5,945 bases of DNA from Gemmatimonadaceae bacterium (GTDB lineage Bacteria; Gemmatimonadota; Gemmatimonadetes; Gemmatimonadales; Gemmatimonadaceae). The DNA is taken from the NCBI GenBank assembly GCA_025453855.1, contig JALOPO010000122.1:1-5945 (forward strand). Direction: 5' to 3'. A model generated the notes under the pieces. That model did not search any database, had not been told where the DNA came from, and worked only from the letters and a program-made list of their open reading frames with translations. Position 1 is the stretch's first letter. Each line of letters opens with the position of its first letter. Below are positions 1-5,468 of the stretch, piece after piece. Made by a program: the position numbers and the translations under genes.

Positions 1-137
1 CGCAGGTCGAGCGCGTCGCCAACCAGCTCTCGCACCTGCGCCAGTTCCTCACCGAGCAGCAGCCGGCGACGCTCGCCGCCGATCTCGACCTGCTCTCGCG
101 CGTGCTCGCGACCGCCGGGCTCACGCTGCCGCCCTGA
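1..137 (+). CDS. C-terminal 44 codons of an unrecognised protein (5' end outside window)
   Basis: An open frame enters from the left edge (first full codon at position 3) and ends at a TGA at 135-137. The visible tail begins QVERVANQLSHLRQFL and ends GLTLPP. It is rich in Leu, Gln and Ala, with hydrophobic spacing that suggests one or two amphipathic helices and possibly a coiled coil. I recognise no family from this fragment. It is the only plus-strand gene I accept. It converges on the patatin gene, with 23 nt between the two stop codons. Support is the open frame with GC-rich third positions and the clean abutment to the neighbouring gene end. The fragment is short, so the coding call is moderate and no function can be given. 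Confidence 0.55.
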   Translation, partial: QVERVANQLSHLRQFLTEQQPATLAADLDLLSRVLATAGLTLPP

Positions 138-160
138 GGCGTCGCGGAGCGCGGCGCGCG

Positions 161-1228
161 TCAGTCGATCGGCTGCACGCGCTCCGCGATCCGCGGTCCG
201 AGCGCGACCAGTTCGCGCATCTCGTCGGCGAGCTGCTCGGCCGCGGCCACGACGCCGTACCAGGTGCGGATGCGCGTCGCGTCGTCGAGGCGGTTGAAGT
301 CGCCGCGGTCGGGAATGCGGCCGCCGGGAATGCGCGCCACCCAGTCGGGGCTCGGCGCGATCACCAGCGTACGCCGCAACCCCGCGCCGCGCCCGCGTCG
401 CCACGGCAGCGACTTGTCGAACCAGCCGGGGACGAGGTGCGGATAGAAGTGCGGGTAGAGCACCAGCCCGTCGCCGCGCCCGTAGTCGACGGCGAGATGG
501 TAGTCGATCACGCCGCCGTCGCGATGCACGCGGTTGCCGTCGCCGGGAATGCGCACGCCGGGGAAGAGGAGCGGGATCGCGCCGCTCGCGAGGAGCGCCG
601 GGGCGAGCGTCTCGCGCGTGAGCGGGAGGTGGCGCGTGGGGAAGTCGGTGAAGGCCGTGAACGCCGCCGGCGCGGGGTCGGCGTGGAAGATCACGCGTCG
701 CACGTGCAGCGCGAGCGTGCGCCGCGCGAGCACGTTGCCCGCAGCAGCAACCGCCAGCGCCGCGGCCTGCACGCCATAGCGCTCGCTCGCCACCGCATGC
801 CGTGACTCGGCCGTCACCACGTGCAGGCGCAGCCACGGATGCGTGAGGATCTCGTCCACGCCGCTGTCGCCGAGCAGGACGCCGAGGATCTCGCGCGCGG
901 TCTCGCCGATGTAGGCGACGCTCGGCTTCGGCGGGTAGGTCTGCTCGACGTACGCGCGCCGTGCGCGGTCGAAGGCGGCCATGGGATCGCGCTGCGCCGC
1001 GCAGGCGAGCCGCCAGCTTCCGATCGACGACCCGATCCCGTGCACCGGCGAGTGGCGTGGACCGCGAAGGAAGTCGCCCCAGAGCCAGCGATCGAGCCCG
1101 GCGAGCACGAGCCACTTGGGCCCGCCGCTCGCACCGGGGACGACCGCCACGTCCTCGGCGCGCAGCCCGCGCTCGCGCAGGAGGCGCAGCGCGTCGGGCC
1201 CCGCGCGCAGGACGAGATTGCCGCTCAT
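161..1228 (-). CDS. Patatin-like phospholipase family protein
   Basis: A 355-residue protein of the patatin-like serine acyl hydrolase family, whose members use a Ser-Asp dyad to release fatty acids from glycerolipids. Visible landmarks, in family order, are a glycine-rich oxyanion-hole segment GASGGPKW (residues 32-39), the nucleophile elbow GSSIG (66-70, Ser68 the likely nucleophile), the segment SGAIPLLFPGV (215-225) matching the conserved patatin Ser-x-x-x-Pro-x-x-Phe-Pro stretch, and the DGG motif (237-239, Asp237 the likely second dyad residue). I see no signal peptide or membrane segment, so a cytosolic or membrane-peripheral enzyme is likely. The ATG start leaves 16 nt after the ppx stop on the same strand. 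Upstream is G-rich but has no clear Shine-Dalgarno. It is probably the last gene of the operon. Family assignment is secure; substrate and link to phosphate metabolism are inferred. Confidence 0.9.
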   Translation of the reverse strand: MSGNLVLRAGPDALRLLRERGLRAEDVAVVPGASGGPKWLVLAGLDRWLWGDFLRGPRHSPVHGIGSSIGSWRLACAAQRDPMAAFDRARRAYVEQTYPPKPSVAYIGETAREILGVLLGDSGVDEILTHPWLRLHVVTAESRHAVASERYGVQAAALAVAAAGNVLARRTLALHVRRVIFHADPAPAAFTAFTDFPTRHLPLTRETLAPALLASGAIPLLFPGVRIPGDGNRVHRDGGVIDYHLAVDYGRGDGLVLYPHFYPHLVPGWFDKSLPWRRGRGAGLRRTLVIAPSPDWVARIPGGRIPDRGDFNRLDDATRIRTWYGVVAAAEQLADEMRELVALGPRIAERVQPID

Positions 1229-1244
1229 GCCCGTCGTCCCCGCG

Positions 1245-2891
1245 TCAGTCGACGCGATCGTCGTCGTCGCCGCGCACCGGGCGACCGTCGGGGCCGATCA
1301 CCTCCACATCGACGCCGAGCAGCGACGAGAGCAGGTCGCTCTTGCGGCTCGCCCCCCAGAGCTCGAGCCGCATCGACGTGGCGCGCGGATCGGGGGTGGG
1401 GACGATGCGCAGCGCGCGATCGGTGTGCGTGATGGCGAGCGTCTGCACCGCGCCCACGTGACCGCGGTCGAAGCCATCGGCGACGCGCAGCAGGGCGGCG
1501 AGGCGCTGCACGCGCTGCCGCTGCTCGCGATTGAGCTGCGCGAAGGGGCGGTGCCGCATCTTGGGCACCGGGCCGCGGTGATAGCGCGCCACGTTGGCCA
1601 TCACCAGCTGCTCTTCCGGCCCGACCCCGACCAGTCGCGCGTGCACGATCAGGTGGTAGGCGTGCTTGTGATGATCGTCGTAGCTGATGTGGTAGCCGAT
1701 GTCGTGGAGCAGCGCCGCATCGGCGAGCGTCTGGCGATCGGCCTGGCGGCAGCCGAGCGTCTCGCCGAGCGCATCGAAGAGCTGCAGCGCGAGGGCGCGC
1801 ACGTGGTGCGCGTGCGGCGCCTCGTAGTGCGTGCGCTCCGCGAACTGCAGCACGCTCCGCTCGCGCCCCTCGCCCGGATCGGTGGGCTGCGGCGCCACCT
1901 CGGCCGCCTCGAGCAGGAGCCCCTCGCGGATGCCGTAGGCCGAGACGTGCAGCTCGCGGATGTCGAGGAACGCCATCACCTCGGCCGCCGCGGCGAGGCC
2001 GGCGACGATGATGTCGGCGCGCAGCGGGTTGAGCCCGGGGACGGTGAGCCGCTCCTGCGGCGAGAGCTCGACCAGCCGGTCGAGCAGGTGCTCCACGTCG
2101 CCGCGCGTCACCACGGTGCCGTGCACCGACCGCGCCGCCTGCAGCGCGCGCTGCTTCGCGAGCACCATCGCCGCCAGGTTGGTGAAGGTGCCGCCGGCGC
2201 CGATCATCGTCGCGCCGCGCCACTCCTTCACCGCGAAGCGCGTGCTGATCTCCTCGCGCAGCGCCTTGCGGAGCCGCCGCACGCCGCGTCGCGCGTCGCC
2301 CCGGAGCCAGGCCTCGGTGGCACGGATCGCCCCGAACGGCACCGAGAGCAGCCGCTCCACGAGCCCGTCGGCGCTGAGCGCCAGCTCGAGCGAGCCCCCG
2401 CCGATGTCGCAGACGACGCGGCGCCCGTGACCGAGGTCGAAGTGGGCCTGCGCGCTGCGGAACGAGAGATACGCCTCCTCGTCCCCCGAGATCACGCGCG
2501 CATCGAGCCCGGTGAGGTCGCGGATGCGTCGCAGGAAGGCGGCGCCGTTGCTCGCATCGCGCACGGCGCTGGTGGCGACGCACTCGATGCGCGACGCGCC
2601 GAGCTGCGAGGCGAGCGCCTGCATCCGCTGCAGCCCCTCCAGCGCGGCCTGCATGTTGGCCTCGCCGAGCATCCCCGTCTCGTCGACGCCGGCCGAGAGC
2701 CGCGGCGCGGCCTTCATCTCGTCGACCACGCGGATCTCGCCCTGCGCCGTGACGTCGGCGATGATGGCGCGGATGGAGTTCGAACCGATGTCGATGGCGG
2801 CGATGCGACGGACCCCCGCGCCGCTGCTGGCGGCGACGGCGGGATGCGGGACGGGCGGCGTGGGCGTCGGGGCGCGATCGGCGGTCGTCAT
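1245..2891 (-). CDS. ppx: Exopolyphosphatase / guanosine pentaphosphate phosphohydrolase (Ppx/GppA family), long form with C-terminal HD domain
   Basis: A 548-residue protein, close in length to E. coli Ppx and GppA. The family removes terminal phosphate from polyphosphate and/or converts pppGpp to ppGpp. The N-terminal ASKHA-fold half shows the phosphate-1 loop AIDIGSNSIR (32-41), ATSAVRD (106-112), the GDEEAYLS stretch (136-143) carrying the likely catalytic Glu, the phosphate-2 loop CDIGGGSLEL (161-170) and GAGGTFTNLA (231-240). SAYGIREGLL (317-326) marks the domain end. The C-terminal half is an HD-type domain with HHV (362-364), LLHDIGYH (394-401), ARYHRG (435-440) and RVADGFDRGH (469-478). 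The first 25 residues are Pro/Ala-rich and the last residues acidic (DDDD). I chose the ATG at 2891; the frame stays open upstream to 3092, but that would overlap the preceding ATPase gene, and a GTG at 2933 is the only near alternative. No Shine-Dalgarno is evident. Polyphosphate versus pppGpp preference cannot be read from sequence. Confidence 0.93.
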   Translation of the reverse strand: MTTADRAPTPTPPVPHPAVAASSGAGVRRIAAIDIGSNSIRAIIADVTAQGEIRVVDEMKAAPRLSAGVDETGMLGEANMQAALEGLQRMQALASQLGASRIECVATSAVRDASNGAAFLRRIRDLTGLDARVISGDEEAYLSFRSAQAHFDLGHGRRVVCDIGGGSLELALSADGLVERLLSVPFGAIRATEAWLRGDARRGVRRLRKALREEISTRFAVKEWRGATMIGAGGTFTNLAAMVLAKQRALQAARSVHGTVVTRGDVEHLLDRLVELSPQERLTVPGLNPLRADIIVAGLAAAAEVMAFLDIRELHVSAYGIREGLLLEAAEVAPQPTDPGEGRERSVLQFAERTHYEAPHAHHVRALALQLFDALGETLGCRQADRQTLADAALLHDIGYHISYDDHHKHAYHLIVHARLVGVGPEEQLVMANVARYHRGPVPKMRHRPFAQLNREQRQRVQRLAALLRVADGFDRGHVGAVQTLAITHTDRALRIVPTPDPRATSMRLELWGASRKSDLLSSLLGVDVEVIGPDGRPVRGDDDDRVD

Positions 2892-2902
2892 GCGGCGTGA
2901 AG

Positions 2903-2921
2903 AGGTTCCGCGGCGGAACCT
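2903..2921 (-). other. Perfect 8-bp inverted repeat with 3-nt loop upstream of ppx
   Basis: On the minus strand the sequence reads AGGTTCCG, loop CCG, then CGGAACCT, a fully paired 8-bp stem. It lies between the second pstB and ppx, ending 11 nt before the chosen ppx ATG. The bases after it are CTTCACG, not a T run, so it is not a convincing intrinsic terminator. It could be an attenuator, an mRNA-stabilising or processing stem that sets different levels for the pst and ppx parts of the transcript, or a palindromic operator for a dimeric regulator. The repeat itself is seen directly; its role is unknown. Confidence 0.5.
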
Positions 2922-2922
2922 A

Positions 2923-2952
2923 GTGCGCGCCACCGGCGCCGCGAGGGCGCAC
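2923..2952 (-). other. Second potential stem-loop in the pstB2-ppx spacer
   Basis: The outer arms GTGCGC and GCGCAC (2923-2928 and 2947-2952) are perfectly complementary over 6 bp. An alternative inner 5-bp stem (2936-2940 with 2946-2950) would compete with it. It sits just after the pstB2 stop and directly before the 8-bp hairpin in transcription order. In DNA this GC-rich, short stems arise often by chance, so support is weak by itself. Its interest comes from the adjacent stronger hairpin in the only sizeable gap of the operon. Confidence 0.25.
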
Positions 2953-2967
2953 GGCGGACGGGCGGGG

Positions 2968-3750
2968 TCACGGGACCGACAGTGCCTCGTCCAGGTCCGC
3001 CCGCCGCCGTCCTTCGTCGGCGCGCGGCTCGGCACCGCTGCGCGCGATCGTCGCCTGCGCGTCGCGCGACCACCCCGGCGTGGCGTGACCATCCTCGAGC
3101 GTGAGGATGTGCCGCGCGAGCCGCACCGCTTGCGCCAGGTGATGCGTCACCAGCACCACCGTCCGGTCCTGCGCCACCTCGGCGACCACGCGCTCGAAGT
3201 GCGCGCTCGCCATCGGGTCGAGCGCGCTCGTCGGTTCGTCGAGCAGGAGCACGTCGGGCTCGAGCGCGAAGCAGCGCGCGAGCGCGAGCCGCTGCAGCTG
3301 CCCGCCGGAGAGCCCCATGGCATCGTCGTCGAGCCGCTGCGCGACCTCGTCGGCGAGGAGCGCACGCTCGAGCGCCTCGTGCACACGCGTGCGCAGCGCC
3401 GCACCGCGCACGCCGGCGAGGCGCGCCCCGTAGGCGACGTTCTCGAAGATGCTCATGGGAAGCGCGACCGGCTGCTGCCCGACCATCGCCACGCGCTGGC
3501 GCAGCACGACCGCGGGGAGCGCGCGGCGCCGCAGGTCCTCGCCGTCGAGCAGGATGCGCCCGCCGAGGCGTACGCCGGGCACCTCGTCCACGAGCCGGTT
3601 GAGCGAGCGCAGCAGCGTGCTCTTGCCGCCGCCGCTCGGCCCCACGAGCGCGGTCACGCCGCGCGCGGGGATGCGCGCGTGCACGTCGCGGAGCACGTCG
3701 CGCGTGCCGAACGACACGCGCCACCCGAGCAGTTCGAAGCGCTCGGTCAT
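2968..3750 (-). CDS. pstB: Second PstB-like phosphate ABC transporter ATP-binding protein
   Basis: A 260-residue ABC ATPase with all nucleotide-binding motifs: Walker A GPSGGGKST (37-45), Q-loop VGQQP (90-94, Gln92), signature LSGGQ (147-151), Walker B VLLLDEP (167-173) with catalytic Glu172, D-loop SALD (175-178) and switch His203 in VTHH. PstB-type hallmarks include LNRLVDEVPGV (50-60), LPMSIFENVAYG (97-108) and SALDPMAS (175-182). It departs from the family at the Q-loop, where Gly replaces the usual Phe before Gln, and in a roughly 38-residue charged tail (223-260) unlike the usual PstB ending. It would sit on the cytoplasmic face bound to PstC/PstA. Its ATG overlaps the stop of the upstream pstB by 4 nt (ATGA), implying translational coupling; no Shine-Dalgarno is visible. 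Tandem pstB genes are known (for example pstBA-pstBB in Bacillus subtilis). ATPase assignment is secure; phosphate specificity rests on motifs and context. Confidence 0.9.
   Translation of the reverse strand: MTERFELLGWRVSFGTRDVLRDVHARIPARGVTALVGPSGGGKSTLLRSLNRLVDEVPGVRLGGRILLDGEDLRRRALPAVVLRQRVAMVGQQPVALPMSIFENVAYGARLAGVRGAALRTRVHEALERALLADEVAQRLDDDAMGLSGGQLQRLALARCFALEPDVLLLDEPTSALDPMASAHFERVVAEVAQDRTVVLVTHHLAQAVRLARHILTLEDGHATPGWSRDAQATIARSGAEPRADEGRRRADLDEALSVP
3593..3629 (-). repeat. Direct repeat copy 1: Walker A region of second pstB
   Basis: This 37-nt stretch matches 4342-4378 at 35 of 37 positions, with an uninterrupted 24-nt identity (3606-3629). It encodes the Walker A helix and the following LNRL segment. 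It is within-gene paralogue similarity, not a mobile repeat. The other copy is in the adjacent pstB. Confidence 0.6.
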
Positions 3751-4565
3751 GCTTCGACCAATGCCCGGACGCGCGGGTCGTCGTGCTCCTCGAGCACCGC
3801 CACCGGCGTGTCGTGCACGAGCAGCGCCCCGTCCCACATCACCGCGATGCGGTCGGCGAGACGCCGTGCCTGCGTCAGGTCGTGCGTGACGAGCACGATC
3901 GCCATCGAGTTGCGGAGTGCGTCGAAGGTCCGCTCGAGGCGGAGCGCGTTGGCGAGATCGAGCGCGCTCGTCGGCTCGTCGAGGAGGAGCGCGCGCGGCG
4001 CGGTGACGAGCGCGCGTGCGAGGCAGAGCCGCTGCTGCTGCCCACCGGAGAGCGAGAGCGGCGAGGCACCCAGGCGATCGTGCACCTCCTCCCAGAGCCC
4101 CGCGCGCTCGAGCGCCAGCTGCGCGCGCGCGCGCCGCTCGGCCGGCGCCAGCGTGCGACCGCGCGACGGCAGCCCGGCGAGCACGTTGTCGCCGATCGAC
4201 CAGGCGGGAAAGGGCGTCGGGCGCTGGAAGACCATCGCCACCTGCCGGCGCAGCGCCTCCACGTCGTGCGACGCGTCGTAGACCGGGGCGCCGTCGAGTC
4301 GCACCTGTCCCGCCACCGCCGCGCCGGGTGCGAGTTCGTGCAGCCGGTTGAGGCAGCGCAGCAGCGTGCTCTTGCCGCAGCCCGACGGGCCCACGAGCGC
4401 GGTGATCTCGCCGTGCGGGAACGGCAGCGTGACGTCGTGCAGCACGCGACGCGTCCCGTGCCACGCGCTCACCTGTTCCGCCGCGAGTCCCCCAGAGCCG
4501 CGTGCCGGCGCCGCGGTGAACGTGCTTCGCTCGGCGTGCAGCATGCCGGTGCCGTTCGTGGTCAC
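3747..4565 (-). CDS. pstB: Phosphate ABC transporter ATP-binding protein PstB (first copy)
   Basis: A 272-residue ABC ATPase that would couple ATP hydrolysis to phosphate import through PstC/PstA. Motifs are Walker A GPSGCGKST (59-67, Lys65), Q-loop MVFQRPTPFP (111-120), signature LSGGQQQRLCLARAL (172-186), Walker B ALLLDEP (192-198, catalytic Glu197), D-loop SALD (200-203) and switch His228 in VTHD. FQRPTPFP and QQQRLCLARAL are typical of PstB, but the following stretch AWSIGDNVLAG (121-131) and SALDLANA differ from the usual MSI-DN-AYG and SALDPIAT. I chose the GTG at 4565 because it overlaps the pstA stop by 4 nt (GTGA), the same arrangement as the next junction, and G-rich sequence lies upstream. 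An ATG at 4544 would give 265 residues. Either way about 25 residues of low-complexity sequence precede the ABC fold. A sulfate or other oxyanion transporter role is unlikely given adjacent PstC/PstA. Confidence 0.92.
   Translation of the reverse strand: MTTNGTGMLHAERSTFTAAPARGSGGLAAEQVSAWHGTRRVLHDVTLPFPHGEITALVGPSGCGKSTLLRCLNRLHELAPGAAVAGQVRLDGAPVYDASHDVEALRRQVAMVFQRPTPFPAWSIGDNVLAGLPSRGRTLAPAERRARAQLALERAGLWEEVHDRLGASPLSLSGGQQQRLCLARALVTAPRALLLDEPTSALDLANALRLERTFDALRNSMAIVLVTHDLTQARRLADRIAVMWDGALLVHDTPVAVLEEHDDPRVRALVEA
4342..4378 (-). repeat. Direct repeat copy 2: Walker A region of first pstB
   Basis: This is the partner of 3593-3629 (35 of 37 identical), lying 749 nt away at the equivalent position of the paralogous ATPase gene. 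It encodes the Walker A lysine helix and LNRL. Shared ancestry of the two genes plus strong codon bias is the simplest explanation; local gene conversion is possible. Confidence 0.6.
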
Positions 4566-5461
4566 GCGCGCCCCCGCATCACGTGCGCGAGCGCGCGTCG
4601 CGCGAGCACGCTCGCGCCCGCGACGCCGATCACCAGCAGCAGCGCACCGGCCGCCGCCAGCGAGCGCCAGGCATCGAACGGGCTGAGCGCCATCGCGTAG
4701 ACCTGCAGCGGGAGCGCCGCCACCGGCCCGCGCGGGTCGAGCGCCCAGTAGAGCGAGCCGAAGGCCGTGAAGAGCAACGGTGCGGTCTCGCCGGCCACTC
4801 GCGCGAGCGCGACCAGGACTCCCGTCGCCACGCCGGCGCGCGCCGTCGCGAGCACCACCGCGAGGCCGGCACGCCAGCGCGGATAGCCGAGCGCGAGCCC
4901 GGCCTCCCAGAGCGTGCGCGGCACCTGCGCGAGCACGTCGCTGGTGGCGCGCAGCACGAGCGGGATCGCGACCATCGCCAGCGCCGCCGCACCGGCCAGC
5001 GCGCTGAAGCGTCCCACCGGTCGCACGAGCAGCGCCCAGGCGGTGATGCCGAGCACGATCGACGGCACGCCGTTCAGCACGTCGGCGAGGAAGGTGAGTG
5101 CATCGGCCGCACGCGTGCCGCGATGTTCGTGCACCCAGAGTCCCGCGCCCACGCCGAGCGGCACGCAGGCGAGCGCCGCCAGCGCCACGACGACGATGGA
5201 GCCCGCGATCCCGTTGCCGAGGCCACCGCCCTCGACGCCGATCGGGCGCGGCACGTCGGTGACGAGCGCGACGCCGACCGCCTGCCACCCCGTGATGGCG
5301 AGATGCGCGAGGATCGAGAGGAGCGGGAGCAACGCCAGGCCGGTGCCGGCGATCGCCGCGCCGAGGACGAAGGCGCTGCGCAGCATGCGCCAGCGCAGTC
5401 GCGCGCTCACCTCGGTGCGTGGCGGCGCCTCGAAGGGCGGAAGGGCGACGGAGGTGGTCAC
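4562..5461 (-). CDS. pstA: Phosphate ABC transporter permease PstA
   Basis: A 299-residue inner-membrane permease that pairs with PstC to form the phosphate channel. Six hydrophobic segments are visible at about 29-52, 86-108, 124-146, 153-172, 198-220 and 266-287. Family signatures include GNGIAGSIVVVALAAL (82-97), LNGVPSIVLGI (129-139), RPVGRFSALAGA (147-158), the cytoplasmic EAA loop EAGLALGYPRWRAGL (186-200) that docks onto the ATPase, ARVAGETAPLLFTA (220-233) and ALPLQVYAMALSP (249-261). The basic N-terminal tail before the first membrane segment fits the cytoplasmic-in orientation. The start is GTG, 7 nt after the pstC stop, with no clear Shine-Dalgarno, so coupled translation is likely. 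The stop overlaps the first pstB start by 4 nt. PstA versus PstC identity is clear from the GETAPLLF signature (PstC has GETMAV). Confidence 0.94.
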   Translation of the reverse strand: MTTSVALPPFEAPPRTEVSARLRWRMLRSAFVLGAAIAGTGLALLPLLSILAHLAITGWQAVGVALVTDVPRPIGVEGGGLGNGIAGSIVVVALAALACVPLGVGAGLWVHEHRGTRAADALTFLADVLNGVPSIVLGITAWALLVRPVGRFSALAGAAALAMVAIPLVLRATSDVLAQVPRTLWEAGLALGYPRWRAGLAVVLATARAGVATGVLVALARVAGETAPLLFTAFGSLYWALDPRGPVAALPLQVYAMALSPFDAWRSLAAAGALLLVIGVAGASVLARRALAHVMRGRA

Positions 5462-5468
5462 GAGCGGC

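Noticed and set aside
130..160. A possible bidirectional terminator between the convergent genes.
   Set aside because: Only a 4-bp stem (130-133 with 138-141) with a CTGA loop is visible and no T run follows on either strand.
1225..2583. A 452-codon minus-strand frame overlapping ppx.
   Set aside because: It is in a different frame from the motif-bearing Ppx and its translation is almost wholly Arg/Ala/Gly/Pro.
981..2900. A 639-codon plus-strand open frame opposite ppx.
   Set aside because: It lies antisense to a gene with clear Ppx/GppA motifs throughout, and its translation is low-complexity Arg/His/Ala/Glu sequence with no recognisable domain. It is an artefact of GC-rich third positions.
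2892..3092. An upstream extension of ppx to an in-frame start at 3092.
   Set aside because: It would overlap the end of the second pstB by more than 100 nt and add an Arg-rich stretch unlike the family N-terminus. The ATG at 2891 is just ahead of the conserved AIDIGSNS segment.
4121..4134. A 14-nt alternating GC run with possible Z-DNA character.
   Set aside because: It lies inside the first pstB, where it encodes ordinary Arg/Ala codons, and such runs are expected at this GC content.
2512..4281. A 589-codon plus-strand open frame opposite the two pstB genes and the end of ppx.
   Set aside because: It crosses three well-supported minus-strand genes and reads as Arg/Ser/Ala-rich sequence without motifs.
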